Positions 1-5,830 of a stretch of 7,276 nt of DNA are shown one piece after another (positions within the stretch are counted from its first letter, which is position 1; every line of letters starts with the position of its first letter). The notes below the pieces were generated by a model. It was given only the letters and a program-made list of their open reading frames with translations. It ran no database searches and had not been told where the DNA came from. A program made the position numbers and the translations under genes. The DNA lies in contig JBCDEC010000240.1 in NCBI GenBank assembly GCA_039179965.1, positions 1-7,276 on the forward strand, read 5' to 3'. The stretch comes from Marinibacterium sp039179965. Its GTDB lineage: Bacteria; Pseudomonadota; Alphaproteobacteria; Rhodobacterales; Rhodobacteraceae.

Positions 1-383
1 ACCGAGCCGAAAAGGCGCGTTGACATGGATGAATGTCCCGTCCGGCCAATGACGATCTGCGACGCGTCTGCCTCTTCCAGAATCTTGCACAGCGTCTCGG
101 TGATATTGCCGTATCGCAGCTCGGTAGAGACGGCGATGCCGCGATCCTTGAGGCTTTTGACAACAGGGGCCAGCAGTGCGGTTTCAGCCCGCTCAAGCTC
201 CTCCTGTCTGCGCTTGTGGCGCTCCTCCAATTCCTCAGGTGTCAGGAAGGAATAGGGTGACCATTCGAGCACATGGGCGACGACGATCTCGCAGCCATGG
301 GCCTTAGCGATGTCAGCGGCAAATTCGAGCGCTGAGTTCGCACTACTGGAGTCGTCAAACCCGACGACGATCTTCTTCGACAT
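1..383 (-). CDS. Universal stress protein (UspA family), 3' end outside window
   Basis: Partial gene: the first 127 codons are present and the C-terminus lies beyond the left edge. The protein begins MSKKIVVGFDDSSSANSALE, the usual beta-1 strand and Asp of a Usp domain. Near the edge it has G113-R-T-G116, nine residues, then G126-S127. This fits the G-x2-G-x9-G-S/T nucleotide-binding signature of ATP-binding Usp proteins. An insertion at about residues 44-68 (PYSFLTPEELEERHKRRQEE) is charged and probably helical. The ATG at 383 is preceded by GGGGGA about 7 nt upstream, a good ribosome binding site. Usp proteins of this type are cytoplasmic, bind ATP and are induced by starvation or stress; the role here is inferred from family only. 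Too little is present to tell a single-domain from a tandem Usp. Confidence 0.9.
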   Translation of the reverse strand, partial: MSKKIVVGFDDSSSANSALEFAADIAKAHGCEIVVAHVLEWSPYSFLTPEELEERHKRRQEELERAETALLAPVVKSLKDRGIAVSTELRYGNITETLCKILEEADASQIVIGRTGHSSMSTRLFGS

Positions 384-551
384 AACAACATCCCCCGATG
401 GACCAGCCGCATCGTCGGCAGGCCGAATACTGTAGGCTTGAAGTTTGCGGTTGCGTCACGCGTGTTTTCCCGTACGGCAATGATTAACCGCTGGGCAGTG
501 ACAAAAATTGAGCAGAGCCAGCTTGGGCGTGCGTAACGCCACGGCGGAACG
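384..551. other. Intergenic region between the deacylase 3' end and the stress-protein 5' end
   Basis: Both flanking genes are on the minus strand, so this 168-bp stretch should hold the end of the deacylase transcript and the promoter of the stress-protein gene. I see no gene in it. A short minus-strand hairpin (arms 526-530 and 536-540) is followed only 18 nt later by a run of five T (507-503), which is too far for a standard intrinsic terminator. An 8-bp palindrome CACGCGTG sits at 457-464. I could not pick a convincing -35/-10 pair for the stress-protein gene. Confidence 0.4.
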
Positions 552-1574
552 TCAGGGTTCGAGCGCGCCGCTCACGGCGGTCATGCTCGGCCGGTCGGAC
601 AAGAGCTTGACCAGGTCGTCGCCACGACGGGCAAGACGCCGCGTGCGTCGGGTGAGGATAAGCCCTGCCTGCGGTGCGGTCAGCAACACACTGGCGTCCG
701 GGTTACCGGGTTCGGCCAGGATCGTGGCGATCAGATCTCCCTCAGCGACATGGTCGCCCGGGGCAACGGCATAGAGGATCGGCCCGCCGGCCGGTGTCCG
801 GATCATCTCCACATGATCAATCGGGGTCACGCGCCCGGACCACATCGGGAGCTGATCCTCGCCGGGTTCCAGAACGCCGCGCCCGGCCAGGAACCGCATT
901 ATTCCTTGGGCGTCCTGTTGCGCCTGTTCCAGCGACACATCACGCAACCCACGCAATTCCACTGTGGTTGAAATGCGTTGCGGATCGGTCGCCTCCGGCC
1001 CCATTGATGCCTCTTCAAAGGCATCGCCGCTCGCTCCGGACCAGACCAGCACCGCGTCCACTGCCAAGGCCGCGGCCAGATCGGAGAGACCCGGCCAAAA
1101 CGCCTCATTCACATAGAAATAGGGCAGGCTCTCTTCGTCACAGTGAAGATCGAGCACGATGGCGTGCCGGTGCGCCAGCGCCACAAGGGCCCCCTTCATG
1201 CGCTGGGCCGCATTTGCATCGTGGAGCGACCAGCCGTCTTCGGCGGTGCGCGGCACATCGCGATTGAAGTTGATGCGACTGCCCAGATCGAACCGCCCAT
1301 AGGTCTCGTGGAACAGGGCCTGACTACCGCCAACCGGATTGGCTGCGGGCACCAGCGTGACAGGTTCAACCACCCTGCCCTCACGCTCAGCGTCGGTCAG
1401 TAGTCCGGCCAGAACATGGGCCGTGGCGATGCCCGGCACTTCATTGGCATGCAGACCACCCTGAATGTAGGCCCCGGCATTGTGGGACCGGGCGTCGGGA
1501 CCAAACCGCAGCAGGGGAATGGTCCACGCCGCACCGGGTGTGTCACCGTCAATGGTCAGCGTTTCACGTCGCAT
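552..1574 (-). CDS. Succinylglutamate desuccinylase / aspartoacylase family zinc deacylase
   Basis: 340-residue member of the M14-like AstE/AspA metallo-hydrolase family, which removes acyl groups from the alpha-amino nitrogen of amino acids. The zinc ligands are visible: H42 and E45 in GGLHANEVPG, and the third ligand H144 in LDLHCDEE. N105-R106 (INFNRD) matches the family's Asn-Arg substrate-carboxylate motif, and E206 in TTVELRG is the likely catalytic glutamate. Residues about 245-330 (YAVAPGDHVAEGDLIA) form the C-terminal beta-barrel domain, which resembles a biotinyl/lipoyl fold. The ATG at 1574 lies 18 bp after the upstream dioxygenase stop. It has no clear Shine-Dalgarno, so translation is probably coupled. 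The exact acyl group and amino acid cannot be read from sequence. DoeB-like N-acetyl-diaminobutyrate deacetylases belong to the same broad family and are an alternative. The pairing with a trimethyllysine-dioxygenase-like gene suggests a basic amino acid conjugate (inference). Confidence 0.85.
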   Translation of the reverse strand: MRRETLTIDGDTPGAAWTIPLLRFGPDARSHNAGAYIQGGLHANEVPGIATAHVLAGLLTDAEREGRVVEPVTLVPAANPVGGSQALFHETYGRFDLGSRINFNRDVPRTAEDGWSLHDANAAQRMKGALVALAHRHAIVLDLHCDEESLPYFYVNEAFWPGLSDLAAALAVDAVLVWSGASGDAFEEASMGPEATDPQRISTTVELRGLRDVSLEQAQQDAQGIMRFLAGRGVLEPGEDQLPMWSGRVTPIDHVEMIRTPAGGPILYAVAPGDHVAEGDLIATILAEPGNPDASVLLTAPQAGLILTRRTRRLARRGDDLVKLLSDRPSMTAVSGALEP

Positions 1575-1592
1575 GCGCGAGCGTTATCAGTG

Positions 1593-2747
1593 TCAGGCAG
1601 CCGCCTGCAACGTCCGCAACCGGCTTTCGTAATCGGCCCTGCCGATATAGCAGCCGTGAAAGACGCGTTTGCCGACATATCCCATGCGGCCATGCAGGCA
1701 GCGCCAGTTGTCAAAGATCAGCGCCATGCCGGGCCGCAGCGGGATCTTCACCCAATTGGCCTGATCCATCACCCGGCCATGGTATTCGCCATAGGCAGTG
1801 TAGAACGCCTGCATCTCATCGGGCGGCAGGATGAATGGAGCGCGATCGTAGTTGTTGAAGGTGATCTGCGCGAGCCGGCCATCCCGATCGAGCCGGAATG
1901 GCGGACGCTCAGCGCGCAAATGCACACCCGGTTCAAGATAGCGCCCCGGAACGACAATACGGGTCAGCGTCTCATAATGCTCGGGGCAATCGCGCTGCAT
2001 CTGCCGGGCAATGGCAAAGCCGTCGACCAGAGTGCTCTCACCGCCTTTGCCGTCGAATTCGAGGCAGTTGAACATCTGCAGGCCAGGCGCATCGTGGTAA
2101 TAGGTGGAGTCGGTGTGCGGTTCGAGAAACTGATTGGTGTAGGCGGTGTCGCCATGGTCGGCGATCTCCGAGGACAGCGTCCAGTAGTCACCGAAGATGG
2201 TCTGCTGGGCCGGTGCAATGCGGTTGGCGATGAGCTTTGTTGCGGCTTCGGTCGCCTCGCAATTCTCAAGCACGGCAAAGCCATGCGTATGGATCGCCTC
2301 CTGCCAGGCGCGGTTGGCGTCATCTGTGGTGGTGACAGCCGCAAAATCAAACACTGGCAACGGATCGGGCAGACATCCATCGGACCAGAATGTCTCGCCG
2401 CCGAATGGCTCCAGGGCACCTTCCGGGGTCAGCTGTCCGGCGATTTGCGCCAGGCGCTGGATCGAGATCGTGGTCGGCGGGCTGTTGTCCGCCCAGACAA
2501 TGCGGCAGGTGTCGTTCATCGTGTCGTGATCGACCGACGCAGCTTGGATATCCGAGGGTATGGCGAAGGTGTCGACCCGCCGCTGTAGCGTATCAGGGTC
2601 GAGGCTCGCCTGGTCCTCTCCGTGATCGCGCAGCCAGAACCAAGGAAAGACCGTCTCACCCCCGCCGTTCCAATGCAGCCGGAGACCATCGCCGGTCATT
2701 TCATGATTGCGGTACGGCGTTGCGCCAGCCTTGGAATGGGCGTTCAT
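1593..2747 (-). CDS. Trimethyllysine dioxygenase-like Fe(II)/2-oxoglutarate oxygenase (TauD superfamily)
   Basis: 384 residues from the preferred ATG at 2747. A GTG at 2759 would add four residues, but it lies within the GTGGAGG Shine-Dalgarno, whose GGAGG is 5 nt before the ATG. Residues about 17-105 form the GBBH-like N-terminal domain (DUF971), with FWLRDH and QRRVDT. Residues about 130-380 are the TauD double-stranded beta-helix. Iron ligands are H211 and D213 (EPHTDSTYYHDAPG) and H352 (DNWRCLHGR); R361 is the likely 2-oxoglutarate anchor. Several blocks resemble eukaryotic trimethyllysine dioxygenase more than gamma-butyrobetaine hydroxylase: CLEFDGKGGESTLVDGF, FNNYDRA, and the end HGCYIGRAD where butyrobetaine hydroxylases have GAY-x-DWD. 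The expected reaction is hydroxylation of N6,N6,N6-trimethyllysine or a similar quaternary ammonium compound, with 2-oxoglutarate and O2. The zinc-binding cysteines usual after WLRD are absent. It is first gene of the minus arm and probably shares a transcript with the deacylase. The substrate is inferred. Confidence 0.85.
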   Translation of the reverse strand: MNAHSKAGATPYRNHEMTGDGLRLHWNGGGETVFPWFWLRDHGEDQASLDPDTLQRRVDTFAIPSDIQAASVDHDTMNDTCRIVWADNSPPTTISIQRLAQIAGQLTPEGALEPFGGETFWSDGCLPDPLPVFDFAAVTTTDDANRAWQEAIHTHGFAVLENCEATEAATKLIANRIAPAQQTIFGDYWTLSSEIADHGDTAYTNQFLEPHTDSTYYHDAPGLQMFNCLEFDGKGGESTLVDGFAIARQMQRDCPEHYETLTRIVVPGRYLEPGVHLRAERPPFRLDRDGRLAQITFNNYDRAPFILPPDEMQAFYTAYGEYHGRVMDQANWVKIPLRPGMALIFDNWRCLHGRMGYVGKRVFHGCYIGRADYESRLRTLQAAA

Positions 2748-2782
2748 CGAAGCCTCCACTACACGGGTGCATCTCGGTTGTT

Positions 2783-2811
2783 TTGACCAGCCGTAGCAAA
2801 GATTGTACAGT
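2783..2811 (+). promoter_or_regulatory. Candidate sigma-70-type promoter for the TetR-DDAH operon
   Basis: TTGACC at 2783-2788 (5 of 6 to the -35 consensus) is followed after exactly 17 bp by TACAGT at 2806-2811 (4 of 6 to the -10 consensus). Transcription would start near 2818, about 25 nt before the preferred ATG at 2843. The -10 lies inside the 16-bp palindrome at 2803-2818, so a repressor bound there would block it. This is a consensus match only. Confidence 0.4.
2802..2807 (-). promoter_or_regulatory. Candidate -10 element for the dioxygenase-deacylase arm
   Basis: Read on the minus strand, this hexamer is TACAAT, 5 of 6 to the -10 consensus and about 55 nt upstream of the dioxygenase ATG at 2747. 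No good -35 is seen at 16-18 bp, so an activator or a weak promoter is possible. It overlaps the same palindrome as the plus-strand -10. Confidence 0.3.
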
Positions 2812-2818
2812 TGTACAA
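2803..2818. promoter_or_regulatory. Palindromic operator candidate for the TetR-family regulator
   Basis: TTGTACA-GT-TGTACAA has perfect 7-bp arms around a 2-bp centre. Its length and position are typical of TetR-family operators: between two divergent arms, directly upstream of the regulator gene, and over candidate -10 elements on both strands. It is AT-rich against a GC-rich background. One site could therefore control the dioxygenase/deacylase arm and the regulator/DDAH arm together, including autoregulation. Binding by the adjacent regulator is inferred. Confidence 0.65.
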
Positions 2819-2842
2819 CATCGCTTCATGGAACCATCTTTC

Positions 2843-3460
2843 ATGCCCGTTACCGCACCATCACCGACCGTAGCGCCGGACGCCGGCATGCAGGCGCGTT
2901 TCATTGCCGCGACGCTGACCTGCCTCGCGGAACATGGTCATCACGGCACCACGGTCCGCCGCATCGCCAAAGAGGCCGGCGTTGCACCGGGACTGTTGAC
3001 TCACTATTTCGCGGGCAAGGACGCGTTGATCGCGCAGGCCTATGCGCAACTGGCCGATGAGGTGCTGGCACGGCTGGGTTCGGCAGTCGAGCGAGCCGGC
3101 ACCGATCCCGTCGCACGGCTGCGCGCCTTCATATCGACGTCCTTCGGTGCATCAGACATGGGGCCTGATCTGCTGCGGGTCTGGGTTCATTTCTGGGCCA
3201 TGGCTCTCACGGACACCGATGTTGCAGCCGCCCATCGCGATACGGATGCGACCTACCGCACCTATCTCGCCGGTTTGCTGCTCCCGTTGGTCGGAGATCA
3301 GCACGAAGCGGCTCTGCTTGCCCGCGCATTGGCCGCGATGCTGGACGGGATGTGGCTTGCCTGGGGCCTTGATCCTGACGGATTTGACAGTGACGCTCAA
3401 ACCGCCCTGGCGCTTGATATGGCGGCGCGCATGCTTGGTAACCCGGCAGTCTCGTCATGA
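2843..3460 (+). CDS. TetR-family transcriptional regulator, BetI-like
   Basis: 205 residues from the ATG at 2843, close to the length of BetI. The N-terminal helix-turn-helix is clear: TTVRRIAKEAGVAPGLLTHY followed by FAGKDAL, the BetI pattern of IA-x2-AGV-x3-LL-x-HYF-x2-K. The C-terminal ligand domain also looks BetI-like, with LRVWVHFWAMAL and the late LDGMWLAWGL block, where BetI has LIDGLWL. BetI represses choline/glycine betaine genes and responds to a quaternary ammonium ligand. A methylated amino acid ligand here would fit the neighbours but is inferred. The in-frame ATG at 2828 (five extra residues) would leave only about 10 nt of leader if the promoter call is right. The ATG at 2843 has a weak GGAA 9 nt upstream. 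A further ATG at 2888 would cut close to the first helix. The stop overlaps the DDAH start (ATGA at 3457-3460), so both are expected on one mRNA. Confidence 0.9.
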   Translation: MPVTAPSPTVAPDAGMQARFIAATLTCLAEHGHHGTTVRRIAKEAGVAPGLLTHYFAGKDALIAQAYAQLADEVLARLGSAVERAGTDPVARLRAFISTSFGASDMGPDLLRVWVHFWAMALTDTDVAAAHRDTDATYRTYLAGLLLPLVGDQHEAALLARALAAMLDGMWLAWGLDPDGFDSDAQTALALDMAARMLGNPAVSS

Positions 3461-4272
3461 CCCTGCAAGATGATCGGCCCGAGGGGCGCAGCTACCGGTT
3501 CAGCCATGCGTTGTGCCGGGCGCCTGCGCCCAGCGTCGTTGACGGCCTGCGGGCCGGTAATGGGCCGGACCCCGATTTCGTGACCTTCCGCAGCGAGCAT
3601 GCAGCCTACGTGTCAGCGCTCGAAGCGGCCGGCGCCGAGGTGACCGTGCTGGAGCCGCTCGATGGGTTTCCCGACTCAGTCTTCATTGAAGATGATGCAC
3701 TGACAATCGGAAACACAGCGATCCTTCTCAGGCCTGGAACGCCAAGCCGCGCGCAGGAACCGGCTGCCCTGGCGCCGGATCTTGAAGAACGGTTTGAGAC
3801 TGTGATGCCCCTGCCCGGCACTGGCCCGGTGGATGGCGGCGATGTGCTTCTTACAGACGATACCGCCTCTATCGGGCTTTCGGCGCGTACCAGCCGTGAT
3901 GGGGCTCAGGCCCTTGGCGAGGTGCTGGGGCCACTGGGTTACAGAACCCTCGTTGTCGAGACGCCGCCAGACATCCTGCATTTCAAGACTGATTGCGGTC
4001 TGATCGGGCCGAACACGGTTCTGGCCACCGAACGGCTGGCGTCAACGGGATGCCTCGACGGAGTTGAGATCGTTCTCGTCGTGCCGGGTGAAGACCCTTG
4101 CGCCAATGCGATCCGGGTCAATGACACCGTCATTCTCAGCGCCGGGTTTCCCGGCACCGCCGCCAAACTACGCGCATCCGGTTATACCGTGACCGAGGTC
4201 CCAACCAGCCAGGCCGCGCTGGTTGATGGCGGGCCGAGCTGCATGTCGCTACGATTCAGCCCGGCCGTTTAG
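3457..4272 (+). CDS. ddaH: NG,NG-dimethylarginine dimethylaminohydrolase (DDAH)
   Basis: 271 residues, close to known DDAHs. This guanidino-group-modifying enzyme hydrolyses asymmetric dimethylarginine or monomethylarginine to citrulline plus dimethylamine or methylamine. Diagnostic motifs are present: FPDSVFIED (71-79, substrate-binding acidic residues), LLRPGTPSR (91-98), DGGD (126-129), SARTSRDGA (142-150), LHF (174-176, catalytic H175) and DGGPSCMSLRF near the C-terminus (nucleophile C262). The last motif is almost the same as in the Pseudomonas aeruginosa enzyme. At the third catalytic position this protein has D126, as in human DDAH1, where the Pseudomonas enzyme has Glu. The ATG overlaps the regulator stop by 4 bp and has no separate Shine-Dalgarno, so translation is likely coupled. 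The protein is cytoplasmic with no signal peptide. The fold is shared with arginine deiminases, but the length and the C-terminal motif favour DDAH. Its TAG overlaps the stop of the convergent transglycosylase gene. Confidence 0.92.
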   Translation: MTLQDDRPEGRSYRFSHALCRAPAPSVVDGLRAGNGPDPDFVTFRSEHAAYVSALEAAGAEVTVLEPLDGFPDSVFIEDDALTIGNTAILLRPGTPSRAQEPAALAPDLEERFETVMPLPGTGPVDGGDVLLTDDTASIGLSARTSRDGAQALGEVLGPLGYRTLVVETPPDILHFKTDCGLIGPNTVLATERLASTGCLDGVEIVLVVPGEDPCANAIRVNDTVILSAGFPGTAAKLRASGYTVTEVPTSQAALVDGGPSCMSLRFSPAV

Positions 4273-5510
4273 CGCAGCGCGCGAACTGTCGGTACATCCG
4301 GGTAGCAGGTCGGCGTGATGCCCTGACTTTCCTGCCAGCGGCCGATCGAGACACGCGTCCGAAAACCGACAAGTCCATCGGCGCCGCCAACATCATGGCC
4401 GAGTGCAATCAGCCGCTCCTGCATGGTCTGGACATCGCGCGGGCTGAACCCTGACACGGGTTGCCAGGCCGCACGGAAGGTCCCGCCCCGTCCGTAACGG
4501 TCAGCGAGATTGCCGATAAACAGCACATAGAGGTCGGACTCGTTATAGGCCTTGATGGCGTAGAAGTTGTCGGTGACGAGAAAGGCGGGACCCTTGGTCC
4601 CGGCAGGCAGTTTCAGATAACCGGTACGGTTCAGTTCGATGTCCGGAAAAGGCCGCCCGGAGATGCGGGTTACGCCCATGCCGATCCACTCCGAGATCGG
4701 ACGCCCCTTATCCTCGCCTTCCAGCGTGCAGGCGACATTGGCCGGAAGGCTGATCTCATAGCCCCAGTCGCTGCCCGCAAGCCAACCATTGCGCCTCAGG
4801 AAGCTGGCGATAGAGGCGAAATTGTCAGCTTCTGACGTCCAGATATTGACCCGTCCATCGCCATCAGCATCGACGCCGTAGTCAAGATAGCGGGATGGCA
4901 GGAACTGCAGTTGCCCAAGCGCGCCGGCCCATGAGCTGCGCATCAGCGATCGCGGGGCTGCGTCGCGCTCGAGCATGACAAGCGCGGCAATCAGTTCGGT
5001 ACGAAACATGTCTCTGCGGCGGCCCATGAAGGCCAGCGTGGCCAGCGCCTGAAACGCATCATGGGGCAGATTGGCCCGGCCATAGTCGGTTTCTCGCCCC
5101 CACATCGCGACAATGATGCGGCCGGGCACACCGGTCTGTTGTTCGATCGCCGAGAGCAGCTGCGCATGACGCTGAAGATGTGAGCGGCCGCGGCTCTTCA
5201 GATTTTCGAGACGGCGCTCCGAGAAATAGGGCGCCGGATTTCGAAACTCCGACTGGCGCTGCACGCGTGGGGCCAGAGCCGGCGTGCCGGGCGGCCGCAG
5301 ATCGGGCAATGACCAGTCGAGCGAGACGGGTCCAAGGGCACGGCGATAGGTCTCGATCGAAACCCCGCGCGTTTGGGCCTCGGGCCAGAGATCGTTGTTG
5401 ATCCAGGCGGCAAACTGCTGCGCTGTGGCCTGCCGGCCAGTCTGTGCGTTGGCTGCTGCGACAAAAAACAGCAGCGTAATCACTGCAATGCAGCTGACTT
5501 TTGAGAACAT
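4269..5510 (-). CDS. Lytic murein transglycosylase, MltB-type (SLT_2) with C-terminal peptidoglycan-binding domain
   Basis: 413 residues from the preferred ATG at 5510. A signal peptide is clear: FSK, hydrophobic VSCIAVITLLFFVAA, then ANA-QT as the likely signal peptidase I site. No lipobox cysteine is present, so the mature protein is probably soluble in the periplasm. The catalytic domain spans roughly residues 25-340. It has MWGRETDYG with catalytic E141, followed by FMGRRRDMFRTELIAAL, SWAGALGQLQFLPSRY and the VDADGDGRVNIW block typical of the family. Residues about 355-413 form a PG_binding_1 domain (VQTMQERLIALG, then GFRTRVSIGRWQ). The enzyme cleaves the MurNAc-GlcNAc bond to form 1,6-anhydroMurNAc ends in wall remodelling. 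An in-frame ATG at 5561 would add 17 residues (MTRRRVAVLEQPGAQLR). I prefer 5510 because it places a standard signal peptide at the N-terminus and AGGAG lies 11 nt upstream, but that spacing is long and the longer form is possible. Confidence 0.92.
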   Translation of the reverse strand: MFSKVSCIAVITLLFFVAAANAQTGRQATAQQFAAWINNDLWPEAQTRGVSIETYRRALGPVSLDWSLPDLRPPGTPALAPRVQRQSEFRNPAPYFSERRLENLKSRGRSHLQRHAQLLSAIEQQTGVPGRIIVAMWGRETDYGRANLPHDAFQALATLAFMGRRRDMFRTELIAALVMLERDAAPRSLMRSSWAGALGQLQFLPSRYLDYGVDADGDGRVNIWTSEADNFASIASFLRRNGWLAGSDWGYEISLPANVACTLEGEDKGRPISEWIGMGVTRISGRPFPDIELNRTGYLKLPAGTKGPAFLVTDNFYAIKAYNESDLYVLFIGNLADRYGRGGTFRAAWQPVSGFSPRDVQTMQERLIALGHDVGGADGLVGFRTRVSIGRWQESQGITPTCYPDVPTVRALR

Positions 5511-5598
5511 GCGCAGTTGGGCTCCTGGTTGCTCCAAAACGGCCACTCTTCTTCGCGTCATTAACGTTCTGCCCTGGTTTTGCTGGCCATTTCGCGAT

Positions 5599-5678
5599 CA
5601 CTCTGATTACGTTTCGTTAACGCAATGTGACTGCTCGGCGCGTGGAAGTATTAATCCTTTGCGCGCAAGATCAGAGTG
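5599..5678. repeat. Dispersed 9-bp inverted repeat in the divergent intergenic region
   Basis: CACTCTGAT at 5599-5607 is the exact reverse complement of ATCAGAGTG at 5670-5678. The arms are 62 bp apart and flank the self-complementary CGTTAACG (5615-5622) and TTGCGCGCAA (5659-5668). The region between the divergent transglycosylase and DUF1476 genes should contain both promoters, so paired regulator half-sites are possible. A 9-bp match in 270 bp can also arise by chance. Confidence 0.3.
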
Positions 5679-5785
5679 TCAGCGATCTGTCATAATTCGT
5701 CCGCAATCGCGTTAGAGAGGGCGGCGAACTTAGCGCACCATAACCCGAAGTAGTGCCATGGCAGATCGGGGGGAGCGCCGCGGTA

Positions 5786-5808
5786 TCTGGCAGGACGGTC
5801 CTGCCGGA
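5786..5808 (+). promoter_or_regulatory. Stable leader hairpin upstream of the DUF1476 gene
   Basis: The arms TCTGGCAGGA (5786-5795) and TCCTGCCGGA (5799-5808) form a 10-bp stem with one G-U pair around a CGG loop. The stem ends 9 nt before the GAGG ribosome binding site (5818-5821) and 22 nt before the ATG at 5831. No T-run follows, so it is not an intrinsic terminator of ordinary form. A role in mRNA stability or translation control is inferred. Confidence 0.45.
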
Positions 5809-5830
5809 ACCGGCGTTGAGGATGGGTCTT

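Noticed and set aside
503..540. Minus-strand hairpin (526-540) plus T5 (507-503) as a terminator for the deacylase arm
   Set aside because: The stem is only 5 bp and lies 18 nt from the T-run, so it does not fit an intrinsic terminator.
1416..2588. 390-codon plus-strand open frame opposite the dioxygenase gene
   Set aside because: It is antisense to a clear TauD-superfamily gene and its translation shows no family motif; a high-GC shadow frame.
2390..2827. Long upstream extension of the TetR reading frame
   Set aside because: It runs antisense through the dioxygenase gene and across the promoter/operator region; the translated extension has no recognisable domain and BetI length fits the start at 2843.
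4461..4835. 124-codon plus-strand open frame inside the transglycosylase
   Set aside because: Antisense shadow of a well-supported gene; no motif.
5668..5696. CATAAT at 5691-5696 as the -10 of the DUF1476 promoter
   Set aside because: The -10 is good, but no acceptable -35 lies 16-18 bp upstream, so I did not list it as a promoter.
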